Below, in pieces: positions 8,911 through 17,796 of a DNA stretch of 64,000 nt (the stretch's first letter is position 1; each line of letters begins with the position of its first letter). The position numbers and the translations under genes are program-made. Source of the DNA: Chryseobacterium tructae (lineage in GTDB: Bacteria > Bacteroidota > Bacteroidia > Flavobacteriales > Weeksellaceae); assembly GCF_030409875.1 (NCBI RefSeq), contig NZ_JAUFQR010000001.1, positions 1,984,001 through 2,048,000 of the forward strand, in the 5' to 3' direction. The notes below the pieces were generated by a model. The model was not told where the DNA came from. It saw only the letters and a list, made by a program, of their open reading frames with translations, and did no database searches.

Positions 8911-10209
8911 ATGAAAGATTCACAGAAAATTAAAGTGACAGAAAATGATCTCTCACAAAATTTCAACGGAGTGAGTGATCCTCCCAAAGCTCAATGGGAA
9001 AGACTGAAGAAGCCCATCATCTATTTTTTGATGGCTGCTGTGTGTGCATCATGCTTTTACCTCATTTTTAAACCAAAAGCCCACAATACGATTATTGAAG
9101 AGAATGGTTTTAATGCCGCCATTCCGCAGGCAAAGGATGGTCAGTTGCAGTCTGATAAGCAAAAGGCTTATGAGCAGCAGCTGTTGGAGCAAAAGAGCGA
9201 AGAGAAAAGAAATGCTGTAACCACCTTATCCGATTATTGGAATGACCAAAGTGATTCAAATTCTAATAACAATCCATCAAGTGTAACGGCTAGAATGAAT
9301 ATTCTTCAGCAATCAGATCAGAATGCTCTAAACAGCTATCGCAATTCCCAACAGACCTTGAGCTCATTTTACAGTCGGGATGATCAGGAAGTCAATAATA
9401 TGAGGAAAGAAATTTCAAGATTAAAGAATGAAGCGATGCAGAATAATGCTGCTCCCGCTGGCTTAGGAATAAATGATCAGCTAGAACTCATGGAAAAATC
9501 ATATCAGATGGCAGCTAAGTACCTTCCAACGACTTCAAAACAGGAAGAGCCGGCACCAAAAGAAGAGGTCGAGAAGCCAACGGAAAAGAAGATTAAACTG
9601 ACTTCCGCAAGGCCGGTACATTCCAATATTGTTTCTTCATTGTACAGAGAGCCATCGGATAGTGCCTTTATTGCAGGTTTAAATCAGAATAGATTTTATG
9701 ATAGTCAAAATGATTCAGAGAACTTAGTTCAAGCAAAAAACGCAATAAGAGGTGTGGTCTATGAAACTAAGACTTTGGTCAACGAAAGTACATTATCCAT
9801 AAGACTTTCTGAAGCAATGCAACTCGGACGAACTGAGATTCCATCGGGGAGTTTACTGATTGCTATAAGTAAATTTCAGGGCGGGCAGCTTCAGTTAAAA
9901 ATATCCTCCATTCAATATCAAGGTAATGTTTATTCTGTAGAAATCAATGTTTATGACAATGACGGACAATTGGGTTTATATATTCCCCATTCACCGGAGC
10001 AGAATGCCGTAAACGATATTGTAGCCAATATGAGCCAGACTTCAGGTACTAATATTATGATGACCCAATCAGCAGGACAACAGATTGCAGCTGATCTGAG
10101 CAGGGGAGTAGTACAGGGATTGTCGGGCTATTTTCAAAAAAGAGTCAGACAATTGAAAGTAACTGTAAAAGCGGGCCATCAGGTATTACTCGTACCAAAA
10201 AATAACTAA
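8911..10209 (+). CDS. traM: Conjugative transposon protein TraM
   Basis: The 432-residue protein is VirB10-like. It has a cytoplasmic N-terminus, one membrane helix (about residues 34-52), a long Gln/Asn/Lys-rich linker with coiled-coil tendency, and a folded C-terminal half beginning near KKIKLTSARPVHSNIV. That last region, with AIRGVVYETKTLVNESTLSI and the later GTNIMMTQSAGQQIAADLSRG, is the conserved TraM domain. It sits between traL and traN as in CTnDOT-type elements. Confidence 0.9.
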   Translation: MKDSQKIKVTENDLSQNFNGVSDPPKAQWERLKKPIIYFLMAAVCASCFYLIFKPKAHNTIIEENGFNAAIPQAKDGQLQSDKQKAYEQQLLEQKSEEKRNAVTTLSDYWNDQSDSNSNNNPSSVTARMNILQQSDQNALNSYRNSQQTLSSFYSRDDQEVNNMRKEISRLKNEAMQNNAAPAGLGINDQLELMEKSYQMAAKYLPTTSKQEEPAPKEEVEKPTEKKIKLTSARPVHSNIVSSLYREPSDSAFIAGLNQNRFYDSQNDSENLVQAKNAIRGVVYETKTLVNESTLSIRLSEAMQLGRTEIPSGSLLIAISKFQGGQLQLKISSIQYQGNVYSVEINVYDNDGQLGLYIPHSPEQNAVNDIVANMSQTSGTNIMMTQSAGQQIAADLSRGVVQGLSGYFQKRVRQLKVTVKAGHQVLLVPKNN

Positions 10210-10224
10210 TCAAAAAATTAAAAA

Positions 10225-11127
10225 ATGAATACACAAAAGAGCCATTATATTCTCATTATGCTATTATTTCTGTTGGCAAGCAAGATATTTGGTCAGGATT
10301 CTGTAACGACCTATGCTTCCTTGGAACACGCAAGATTAGAACCTTTCAAAATGCATGTCACCTACCATAAAACAAGTCACGTGATTTTTCCATCACCCAT
10401 ACGATATGTTGATCTGGGGAGTGAACTGTTAGTTGCCAATAAGGCAGAGCCTATCGGAAATATTCTCCGGATTAAATCGGCTGTGAGAGATTTTGAAGAG
10501 GAAACCAATTTTTCGGTCATTACTGAAGATGGAAAATTTTACAATTTTGATGTGTCTTACAGTTCTTATCCGGAAATACTCAGCTATGATTTAGTAAAGC
10601 TTCAAAGGGGTATTGAACAGCAATATGATACTGATGTATTATTTGAGGACCTTAAAGGAAGCTCAACTACTTTGACTGGGCTTATTATGGAAAATCTCTA
10701 TGAGAAAAGCAATAGAACTACTAAGCATATTGTTTCAAAAAGTTACGGAATTGAGTTTTCAGTCAAGGCACTCCACGTTAATGAAAGCAAATTTTATTTC
10801 ACATTGCAAATTGAGAATCAAAGTAATGTGACATATAGTATTGAATGGGTCAACTTTAAAATTGTTGATAAAAAGAATTTAAAACGAACCGTTGTTCAGG
10901 ATAAGGTATTAGAAAAGGTTCGTACCTATTTCCCACAAATGAAAGCAGCTGATCATTCAAACATAAAAGGTGTTTTCCTGCTGGATCAGTTTACTCTTTT
11001 AAAAGATCAGGTGTTGGAAATTGAAATTCTGGAGAAGAACGGGGGAAGACATCAGAAGGTACAGCTTGAAAATTCAGATCTGATTCGTGCAAGATTGATA
11101 AAGAGTTTAACCATAAAAACAAAGTAA
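10225..11127 (+). CDS. traN: Conjugative transposon protein TraN (DUF4138)
   Basis: The 300-residue exported protein has a signal peptide ending at IFGQD and a beta-rich body beginning THKTSHVIFPSPIRYVDLGS-like (YHKTSHVIFPSPIRYVDLGS in this protein). This is the TraN hallmark, reminiscent of VirB9 proteins binding the outer-membrane ring. A second conserved patch, KHIVSKSYGIEFSVKALHVN, occurs around residue 168. TraO starts two bases after its stop. Confidence 0.9.
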   Translation: MNTQKSHYILIMLLFLLASKIFGQDSVTTYASLEHARLEPFKMHVTYHKTSHVIFPSPIRYVDLGSELLVANKAEPIGNILRIKSAVRDFEEETNFSVITEDGKFYNFDVSYSSYPEILSYDLVKLQRGIEQQYDTDVLFEDLKGSSTTLTGLIMENLYEKSNRTTKHIVSKSYGIEFSVKALHVNESKFYFTLQIENQSNVTYSIEWVNFKIVDKKNLKRTVVQDKVLEKVRTYFPQMKAADHSNIKGVFLLDQFTLLKDQVLEIEILEKNGGRHQKVQLENSDLIRARLIKSLTIKTK

Positions 11128-11128
11128 G

Positions 11129-11689
11129 ATGAACAAAATATTTTTAGCAGTTATCCTAACGATTGCATTGAACAGCAAAACATTTGCTCAACAAATGATT
11201 CCTGGACAAGCAGGTGTTGAATTTTCTTATTCAGAATTTCCAAAATCTCCTGAAAAGCAAAATTATGCGCTAAGTGTGGGGCTTGTTTATTACCAAAGGA
11301 ATGGTAATTATTTTTTCGGACTGGCAGAATATAACATAAAGTATTATGAATACACCAACTATAATATTCCGATAGATACGTTCCTGCTGGGCGGTGGTTA
11401 CAGTTTTTATATATGGGGAGACTTCATGCGCGCAGTTAATCTGAATCTTGGAATCGGAGGTCTTGCAGGTTACGAACAGGTTAACAGGGGCAATGAATTG
11501 CTATATGACGGTTCATTGTTAACTGCAACAGGTAATTTTATTTATGGAGCAAATGGTAAGCTATCCATTGAAAGTTATCTGACGGATCATTTGGTTTTTC
11601 TGGTCAATGGACAACTGCGGTTTTTGAAAAATAGTCAAATGGCTCAGTTTCACTCTCTGCTGGGTGTTGGAATAAGATATAATTTTTAA
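11129..11689 (+). CDS. traO: Conjugative transposon protein TraO
   Basis: The 186-residue secreted protein has a signal peptide ending at TFAQQ and alternating aromatic beta-strands ending in GVGIRYNF, which suggests an outer-membrane beta-barrel. Gene order and the N-terminal QQMIPGQAGVEFSYSEF stretch fit TraO of Bacteroidetes elements. The next gene lies 10 bases downstream. Confidence 0.85.
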   Translation: MNKIFLAVILTIALNSKTFAQQMIPGQAGVEFSYSEFPKSPEKQNYALSVGLVYYQRNGNYFFGLAEYNIKYYEYTNYNIPIDTFLLGGGYSFYIWGDFMRAVNLNLGIGGLAGYEQVNRGNELLYDGSLLTATGNFIYGANGKLSIESYLTDHLVFLVNGQLRFLKNSQMAQFHSLLGVGIRYNF

Positions 11690-11699
11690 AATCTTTAAA

Positions 11700-12149
11700 A
11701 TGAAAAATATAATTAATAATAAGAAAGGAATACTCTTCAAATTTTTCATCATGGCAGTTATGGTCGGGTTACTTGTACAATCATGTGAAAAAGATGATTT
11801 AGAAATTCAACAGAATTATCCTTTTAAGGTATCCGTTATGCCTGTTCCTAAGGATATAGCTAAAGATGAGTATGTGGAGATTCGTATCAAAATTCTTCCT
11901 GAAGGTAATTTTGCTGACACCAAATATTATCTTCGATATTTTCAGTTTGAGGGAACAGGAAAGCTGCAGTATTATAACACTCAACCCTATTTTCCCAATG
12001 ATATTTATCCTCTGTATGAGAAAGAGTTCAGATTGTATTATACTTCAACCTCCGAAGTTTCACAATCATTTACGGTATGGCTCTCAGACAGTTTTGGAAA
12101 TGAGAATAAAATTGAATTTCAATTCAACAATAAGAAACTAAAAGGATAA
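11700..12149 (+). CDS. traQ: TraQ-like lipoprotein (DUF3872)
   Basis: The 149-residue protein has a hydrophobic leader ending in a lipobox-like VGLLVQSC, then EKDDLEIQQNYPFKVSVMPV, typical of DUF3872 proteins that follow traO. It is the last gene of the transfer operon. The usual traP primase gene between traO and traQ is absent, so the traQ label rests on family similarity rather than strict gene order. Confidence 0.82.
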   Translation: MKNIINNKKGILFKFFIMAVMVGLLVQSCEKDDLEIQQNYPFKVSVMPVPKDIAKDEYVEIRIKILPEGNFADTKYYLRYFQFEGTGKLQYYNTQPYFPNDIYPLYEKEFRLYYTSTSEVSQSFTVWLSDSFGNENKIEFQFNNKKLKG

Positions 12150-12467
12150 ATACAATTTCTTTAGCTTGCAAATTTGGTATCTCAATATATTTTCTCACCA
12201 AATAAAACCCTCCAAATTGAGTAGGGTTGGATAATTTGTACTACTTATAAAAATACTTTTGGGAATATATTTTAGAAGGAGGAAATTCTAAGACTGCTTA
12301 TCCGACCTATTGTAACCCTATCACAATTATTAATAAGGAAAGGAGAAGTATTATTCTGTATTTGCGGAAAGATGATTGCCCCTAAAGGGCAACCATCTTT
12401 CCGCGACGCCACAAGAATCCAGACCGGGAATCGGTTCTGGATTCTTATTTTTCAGAAATTAAGTTTC
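12150..12467. other. Non-coding stretch between the tra operon and radC-like gene
   Basis: Apart from the two strong hairpins at its right end I see no reading frame, tRNA or promoter of note in these 318 bases. Confidence 0.6.
12364..12451. terminator. Double-hairpin terminator after the tra operon
   Basis: Two adjacent stem-loops are visible. The first spans 12364-12404, has arms starting GCGGAAAGATG and ending CATCTTTCCGC, an 18-base stem with one G-T pair, and a 5-base loop. The second spans 12413-12446, has arms AAGAATCCAGA and TCTGGATTCTT, and is followed by ATTTTT. They separate the plus-strand tra operon from the converging minus-strand radC-like gene. Confidence 0.75.
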
Positions 12468-12911
12468 TTATAAAATACCTTCATCGGAGAAAGAGAAGGA
12501 GTCTATTGAAGTTATTATACAATGATCAAGCAGGTTAATATTTAATAATTGTCCAGCCTCCTTTATTTTTTGTGTAACGTTTATGTCTTCACGAGAAGGC
12601 GTCAGGTTGCCGGAAGGATGGTTATGGGCTATAATAATTGATACGGCATTACATAATAATGCCCCCTGCATGATAATTCTGATATCAACAAGAGAAGAGG
12701 TAATTCCTGATTCTGATATTTTTTGTATTCCTAAGACCTTGTTAGCCTGATTCATATACATTGAGTAAAATGACTCTCTGTAGTCGATCTGATCTGCATC
12801 AAAATGTTCCCGGAAAATATCTGCAGCATCCTGGGAGTTCAGTACCTTTTTTTCAGTATTTCCTTTCCTTGTATAAATCAATTTGATCTCATTTACAATA
12901 TTATATTTCAT
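12468..12911 (-). CDS. radC: RadC-like JAB-domain protein
   Basis: The 147-residue protein is a short RadC family member carried by many Bacteroidetes mobile elements. The metal-binding JAB/MPN motif is intact as HNHPSGNLTPSRED near residue 95, so metal-dependent hydrolase activity is possible. The N-terminal helix-hairpin-helix half of full-length chromosomal RadC is missing, as usual for the mobile-element form. A role in DNA repair is not established for this class. Confidence 0.88.
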   Translation of the reverse strand: MKYNIVNEIKLIYTRKGNTEKKVLNSQDAADIFREHFDADQIDYRESFYSMYMNQANKVLGIQKISESGITSSLVDIRIIMQGALLCNAVSIIIAHNHPSGNLTPSREDINVTQKIKEAGQLLNINLLDHCIITSIDSFSFSDEGIL

Positions 12912-13589
12912 TGTTATTGCTCTGAGTACGGCAGAGCCTTTTGTTTCCCGTACTTAAGTTAAACAGCGCTTATTTAAAACACCTTTGAACTATTATGCAC
13001 CTGATTTTTTTATCAAAAGTCTATCAATCTCTTCTCTGATCCATTCCTTACAAGCCTTTCAGGCTTCGTTTAATATTTTTCAAAAGAAAAACCGGAAAAA
13101 AGAAAGCAGATATGAAGTGTTGACAATGAAAAAGCCAAAAGGAAACGGAATAATTGGAGGGTACCTTCAGGGAGGAAACCGTTTATGCCGTAGTCTTTTG
13201 GCCGCATAAGCGACGGCAGGCAACAATACCTTAGCTGCCTTTTTACCGGTTATTTTTGGAAATGTTAGACCTTTCAATAAAAATCCAGTAGGATTAATGA
13301 ATATAGAATCTTATTATAAAAATAATAAGATCTAAGGAGCGGGAGTTATTTGGACATGATTTGCCCAATAAAATCAATAAGTATTATTGATTAACTGTGT
13401 AGTTTTTCAGGGAAAATCAAATTGTACTGATTTTCCAATATAAATAATTTACGAACTTATCAAAATGCGCAACGGTGTCTCGTATTTCTGGTATGCATTA
13501 AAAGATATTTACCTGTTATGAGTGTTAGACAATTTAAAAGTATTTTGCTTAAACCTGAAAGGGTTAATCTTTTTATATATTTGTTTTAT
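12912..13589. other. Gene-poor 680-base stretch within the ICE
   Basis: No convincing protein gene is seen on either strand. A 74-codon frame at 12985-13209 has unusual composition, no recognisable domain, and runs through a predicted hairpin, so it is not called. The stretch contains the structured element at 13179-13245 and otherwise AT-rich sequence. Confidence 0.5.
13179..13245 (+). ncRNA. Possible structured RNA or attenuator
   Basis: A nested hairpin (CCG/CGG outer, TTATGC/GCATAA inner) is followed by an overlapping GGCAG/CTGCC stem and a run of six T. The arrangement resembles a mutually exclusive hairpin plus intrinsic terminator. No known family is recognised, and transcription is unproven. 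Confidence 0.3.
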
Positions 13590-14585
13590 TTAGCTGAGGT
13601 TATCCAGTTCTAGTTTTAATCGATCTGCTTCGATAAGCTGTTTTAATTCTTTCTCATCGGGAAGGTATGTCTTGTATTTGCTTGCGAACAATTTTTCATT
13701 TTCAGACATAACAGAATATTTTACCACTGTTTCATCCTTTTCAGTACATAGAATGATGCCAATAGTTGGATTGTCATCATCCCTTTTTTTAAGATCGTTA
13801 TACATCCTTACATACATATCCATCTGTCCTATAGCTTCGTGGGTTAATTTATGTGTTTTTAAATCGACAAGTACGAAACACTTAAGATAGTAATTATAAA
13901 AGACAAGATCTATAAAGAAGTCGGAGGTATCGGTAGCAATGTGCTGCTGTCTTGCAACAAATGCAAAACCTTTCCCCAACTCCATCAGGAATTGTTGAAG
14001 GTGAGAGATGAGGGCTGATTCTATTTGAGTTTCTGTCTGTGCTGTATCATTTGGTAATCCTAAAAATTCAAATATGTAAGGGTCTTTTATGAAAGATGAA
14101 ACTTCTTTCTCATCATTATTCTCTGGAAATTTTAATAATCTGCCCAAGTACTGGCTGTCAATATTTCGTTGCAATGTTCTGGTATTCCAGTTTCCTTCAA
14201 TGGAATGATCAATATACTGAATTCTATGATTCGGGTTATCAATTCTGCTTATAATTCTATAATGGGTCCAACTCAATTCGGTACGCACTGCGTTCCAAAT
14301 TGGGAAAGAGTTAAAGAATGCCCTCATATTGCTCAGGTTTCTTTCATTGAACCCCTTGCCGAACTCAAGAGATAGTTGATTTGCTAAATTTTTAAGTAAA
14401 TATTTTCCATAGCCAGCACGTTTTTCACCATTTTGCTCATCCTGGACAATAAGTTTACCTATTTCCCAGTACATCTTTAACAATATGGTATTACTAGTTC
14501 TGTAAAGGTTTGATTTTGAGTCTGCAATAATTTTAGCAATGGAATGATAAAGTTCTTGCTTAGGCTCCAGGTGCTCTTCTTTCAT
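13590..14585 (-). CDS. DUF1016/PDDEXK nuclease domain protein (YhcG-like)
   Basis: The 331-residue protein has an N-terminal DUF1016 helical domain (ELYHSIAKIIADSKSNLYR, later RAGYGKYLLKNLANQLSLEFG) and a C-terminal PDDEXK nuclease fold. Catalytic residues appear in DFFIDLVFYN and VLVDLKTHKL, the Asp...(D)xK pattern near residues 225-245. The family includes proteins encoded near restriction-modification genes and in mobile islands, and its biological role is not settled. It is transcribed alone, converging with nothing and divergent from the small gene at 14733. The length is family-typical. Confidence 0.88.
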   Translation of the reverse strand: MKEEHLEPKQELYHSIAKIIADSKSNLYRTSNTILLKMYWEIGKLIVQDEQNGEKRAGYGKYLLKNLANQLSLEFGKGFNERNLSNMRAFFNSFPIWNAVRTELSWTHYRIISRIDNPNHRIQYIDHSIEGNWNTRTLQRNIDSQYLGRLLKFPENNDEKEVSSFIKDPYIFEFLGLPNDTAQTETQIESALISHLQQFLMELGKGFAFVARQQHIATDTSDFFIDLVFYNYYLKCFVLVDLKTHKLTHEAIGQMDMYVRMYNDLKKRDDDNPTIGIILCTEKDETVVKYSVMSENEKLFASKYKTYLPDEKELKQLIEADRLKLELDNLS

Positions 14586-14732
14586 AGTCTCAAATGTACA
14601 AAAATTAGATGTTTTGGATAAAAAAAACTGGAGTTAATTAAATACAATAGAATGCCATCAAATACATTTTGAAGACACTTGGAAACTTTCAAGTATTGAT
14701 GATTTTAAATTAATAAAATTAAGCCAATCATC

Positions 14733-14945
14733 ATGAAAAAGCATAAAGAACGAAGTAAGAGATTATATTCGGAGGTAAAAAAATATATTCCCTCCATTGA
14801 TTTAAAGAAAATTCCTCCTGATAAAGCCCTGGCAATTCTGAGGAAATCCGGTTATGATATTAACGAAGAACAATCGGAGGAAATAATGGAAGTTTTATAT
14901 ATTATTATAAAATTGACCCTCAAAGAATTTTTTACATCTGATTGA
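14733..14945 (+). CDS. Small unknown protein upstream of the recombinase
   Basis: This 70-residue soluble protein is rich in Lys and Glu and predicted helical (KERSKRLYSEVKKYIPSID, then DKALAILRKSGYDINEEQ). I do not recognise a family. It lies 100 bases upstream of the serine recombinase in the same direction, a position where small recombination directionality factors or regulators can occur. Nothing in the sequence proves that role. Confidence 0.6.
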   Translation: MKKHKERSKRLYSEVKKYIPSIDLKKIPPDKALAILRKSGYDINEEQSEEIMEVLYIIIKLTLKEFFTSD

Positions 14946-15045
14946 TTATTTGTATTTTAGTGACATATTAGAATGATGAATTTCTATGGTGGCAACCTCT
15001 TCAGTGTTACCACCTAAAATTTTTTTTAATGAAATCATCAACACT

Positions 15046-16607
15046 ATGAATATAGCAGATTTATACATCCGAGTTTCCACCGATGAACAGGCGGAAAAAG
15101 GTTATTCTCAAAGAGATCAGGATGAAAGATTACGTAGATATTGTGCGAACAATAATATTTCAGTTAATAGAGTAATCTATGAAGATCATTCAGCTAAAAG
15201 CTTTGAACGCCCTGAATGGAAAAAATATCTTGTTGAAATAAAAAAGAAAAGTCATAAAAGCAGCTTAGTCTTATTTACTAAATGGGACAGGTTTAGTCGT
15301 AATACAAGTGACGCATATCAGATGATAAGTTGCTTCAAAAGAATCACATCATTCCTCAAGCCATTGAACAGCCGTTGGATATGTCAGTTCCTGAAAATAA
15401 GTTGATGCTGGCAATTTATTTATCAACCCCTGAAGTTGAAAACGATAGAAGGGCATTGAATACCTTCCATGGGATGCGAAGAGCAAAAAAAGAGGGGCGA
15501 CTGATGGGAATAGCTCCTTACGGATATATCAACAGAAGCCACGAAGATGGTAAAAAGTATATTGCAATAAAAGAACCGGAGGCTTCAAATATTATCTGGG
15601 CATTTAATGAAATTTCCAAAGGGCATATACCTGCTGATCATGTGAGATTGCAAATGAATAAAAGAGAAGGTGTTTTGATGTCTAGAAGTGCATTCGCCAA
15701 AGCCATGAGGAATCCGGTGTACTGCGGTAAAATTTATATCGAAGATTATAAACAGGAGGAAGCTTACTACATTAATGGTAAACATGACGCACTTATTAGT
15801 GAGAGATTGTTTAATCAGGTTCAACAAATAATGGACAAGAAAAGAAAAGTAGAAGGTCCCGGTGGAAGAGTGTTTGGCAACGAGCGTTTTCCGCTTAGAG
15901 GTCTGCTGACATGTCCTAGGTGTGGAAAGAATCTTACTGCAAGTGGCGCAAAGGGCAAGTCTAAAACCTATTACTATTATCACTGTCATTACAAATGTGG
16001 ATTCAGATTTGATTCGGACAAATTAAACGAACTTTTTGAACTGGAAATTTCTAAGTTGGAATATAATCCAATCATTAAAGAGCTTATGAAAGAAATACTT
16101 TTAGATAACTATAAACAATTCACTTGCGATATAGAGGCTAAGAGGAAGTCAATTTCAAAGGAGATTAATTTGCTTGAAGAAAAAGTTGCTAGTGCAAGAG
16201 ATAAATATCTTGAAGATAAACTTGATGAAGAAGATTATAAAGAGATCAAAAAAATTACCAAATGCAAAATAGAACAACTTGAACAGGAGATTCAACAGAT
16301 GGTCTCAGAAAGTAAAGAACTTGACATAAAGACAAAAATAGAAAATGCACTTGATTCAATGGAAAACCTTGTAAACCTTTACCAGCAGGGCGATCTTCAA
16401 ACGAAAAGAACAATAGGGTGTTTGATATTCCCCCAAAAAGTCGAATTTGACGGAAAAAGTTTTCAAACACCTAAAATGAATATTGTTGCTCAGTGTATCT
16501 ACCAGTATAACAACGGATTAGGAAATAAAAAAAACCGACATCGAAGAGTGAAATCTTCAAATGTCGGTCTTGTGACCTCGACAGGATTCAAACCTGTAAC
16601 CTTCTGA
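15046..16607 (+). CDS. Large serine recombinase / integrase of the ICE (frameshifted)
   Basis: The N-terminal resolvase domain carries the catalytic Ser at residue 11 in LYIRVSTDEQ and the arginine motif TKWDRFSRNTSDAY. Next come the recombinase domain (GIAPYGYINRS), a zinc ribbon (LTCPRCGKNLTA ... HCHYKCGF) and a coiled-coil region. Adding one A to the AA at 15327-15328 restores QMIKLLQKNHIIPQAIEQ and a 520-residue protein. The start at 15046 is preferred over 14986 because it begins just before the conserved fold. The last 24 or so residues are read from the tRNA-Arg terminator and the antisense of the tRNA 3' half (TSTGFKPVTF), so the native C-terminus changes with integration state. Confidence 0.88.
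16525..16568 (-). terminator. Intrinsic terminator of tRNA-Arg
   Basis: Arms ACCGACAT and ATGTCGGT with an inner GAAGA/TCTTC pairing are followed, on the minus strand, by a run of eight or more T. It lies five bases past the tRNA 3' end and inside the recombinase frame. Confidence 0.8.
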
Positions 16608-16646
16608 GCCGTAATCAGATGCGCTATTCAGTTGCGCCACGAGGCC
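16573..16646 (-). tRNA. tRNA-Arg (anticodon ACG)
   Basis: The reverse strand folds into a full cloverleaf: acceptor GGCCTCG/CGAGGTC, a D arm GCGC/GCGC, an anticodon stem TCTGA/TCAGA with loop TTACGGC (anticodon ACG, read as ICG), a T arm ACAGG/CCTGT with loop TTTGAAT, and discriminator A. CCA is not encoded. It is the chromosomal attachment site of the ICE, whose recombinase gene overlaps its 3' half. Confidence 0.95.
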
Positions 16647-16705
16647 GTTTGTTTTGTTATTGTTTAACGGTTGCAAATATACCACTTTTTTCCGTTCTTT
16701 GAAAC

Positions 16706-17751
16706 ATGAAACAGAAAATTTTACTTTTATTTACGGTATTTTCGCTAATTGCCTGTAAAAGAGAATCAAAAATTTCGTCCTCAGATTGGACGACTCTCTC
16801 AAATCGTATTCAATACAAGGAGCAAGACGGAAACCTGGAACTGAAATCGGGAAATTTCACCTATAATTTCAGACAAATCAAACTCCTTTCAAGAAAATTA
16901 TCCTTCTTAATGCCAGTATGGCGGGGTATATTTCAGAGCTTGGAGTAGAAAATTTAGTCATTGGTGTATCCAGTCCTGAGTATATTTATTCAGAAAAAAT
17001 CCAAAATCTGATTAAAGAAGGAAAAATTCAGAATGTAGGAAGCGATCAGAAGTATGATGTGGAGAAAATTATTTCCATGAAACCGGATGCTATTTTCACC
17101 AATTACATCGCAAGTTTTGATAATACTTACCAGTTATTGAAAAATAACGGAATTCAGGTCGTATTCCTTGATGAGTATATGGAACAGCTGCCATTGCAGA
17201 AAACAGCTTACATTAAGCTTTTCGGAGAACTGTTCGGAAAAGAAAAAGAAGCTGAAGCCAAATATCAGGATGTGGAGAAAAACTACAATGAGTTGAAGAA
17301 GCTTGCACTGACTGCAAAAGAGAAGCCCGTTGTCCTTGCCAATGAAATGTATGGTGATGTTTGGTATCTTCCGGGCGGAAATACTTCAGTAGCACATTAT
17401 ATTGCTGATGCTAATGCGAATTATATTATGAAAGATAATAAAGATGAAAAAGCATTGACAATGAGTTTTGAAGAAGTATATGCTAAAGCAGGAAATGTTC
17501 AATACTGGGTAAATGCAGGAAATCATGCTTCAAAAAAAGAAATGTTAGGAATGAATCCTTTCTATGGAAAACTCGATGTTTTCAATAAAGGTAAGCTTTA
17601 CACAATGGCAGGAAAAGAGAAAGAGAAGGCCAATGATTTCTTCGAAAGTGGAGTGGTAAGAGCAGATCTGATCCTTAAAGATTATATTAAAATCTTTCAT
17701 CCTGAACTTTTACCGGAGTATCAGCTTACTTATATGAAAGAATTAAAGTAA
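16706..17751 (+). CDS. ABC-transporter substrate-binding lipoprotein, iron/cobalamin type (frameshifted)
   Basis: Adding one C to the CC at 16885-16886 joins the fragments into a 348-residue protein. A lipobox follows the leader (VFSLIAC), so it is anchored in a membrane. The body has the TroA/BtuF-like two-lobe fold features: MAGYISELGVENLVIGV, a MKPDAIFTNY strand, and a C-terminal DFFESGVVRADLILKDYIKIF helix. Such proteins bind ferric siderophores, haem or cobalamin. No permease or ATPase gene is adjacent, so the ligand is unknown. A standalone gene of this type downstream of a tRNA is common in flavobacteria. Confidence 0.85.
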
Positions 17752-17796
17752 CTCGGACTATTTTTGCTTATTTTTGCCTTTCCTTTTTATAAAGTT

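Larger units (their letters stand above)
1..16607. mobile_element. Part of an integrative conjugative element with arsenic cargo
   Basis: A contiguous block holds Bacteroidetes conjugation genes (traE to traO plus a traQ-like gene), an arsenic operon, a RadC-like gene, a DUF1016 nuclease and a serine recombinase that ends inside a tRNA-Arg gene. To the right of the tRNA the content is housekeeping. The right end is therefore placed at the recombinase/tRNA junction, and the left end is outside the window. No mobilisation relaxase (mobA/mobB), traA, traB or coupling protein is seen here, so those should lie further left. The content is read directly; the element boundary is inference. Confidence 0.8.

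Noticed and set aside
12985..13209. Plus-strand 74-codon frame in the gene-poor ICE stretch
   Set aside because: There is no domain or leader, and the frame ends inside a strong hairpin. It is more likely part of a non-coding element.
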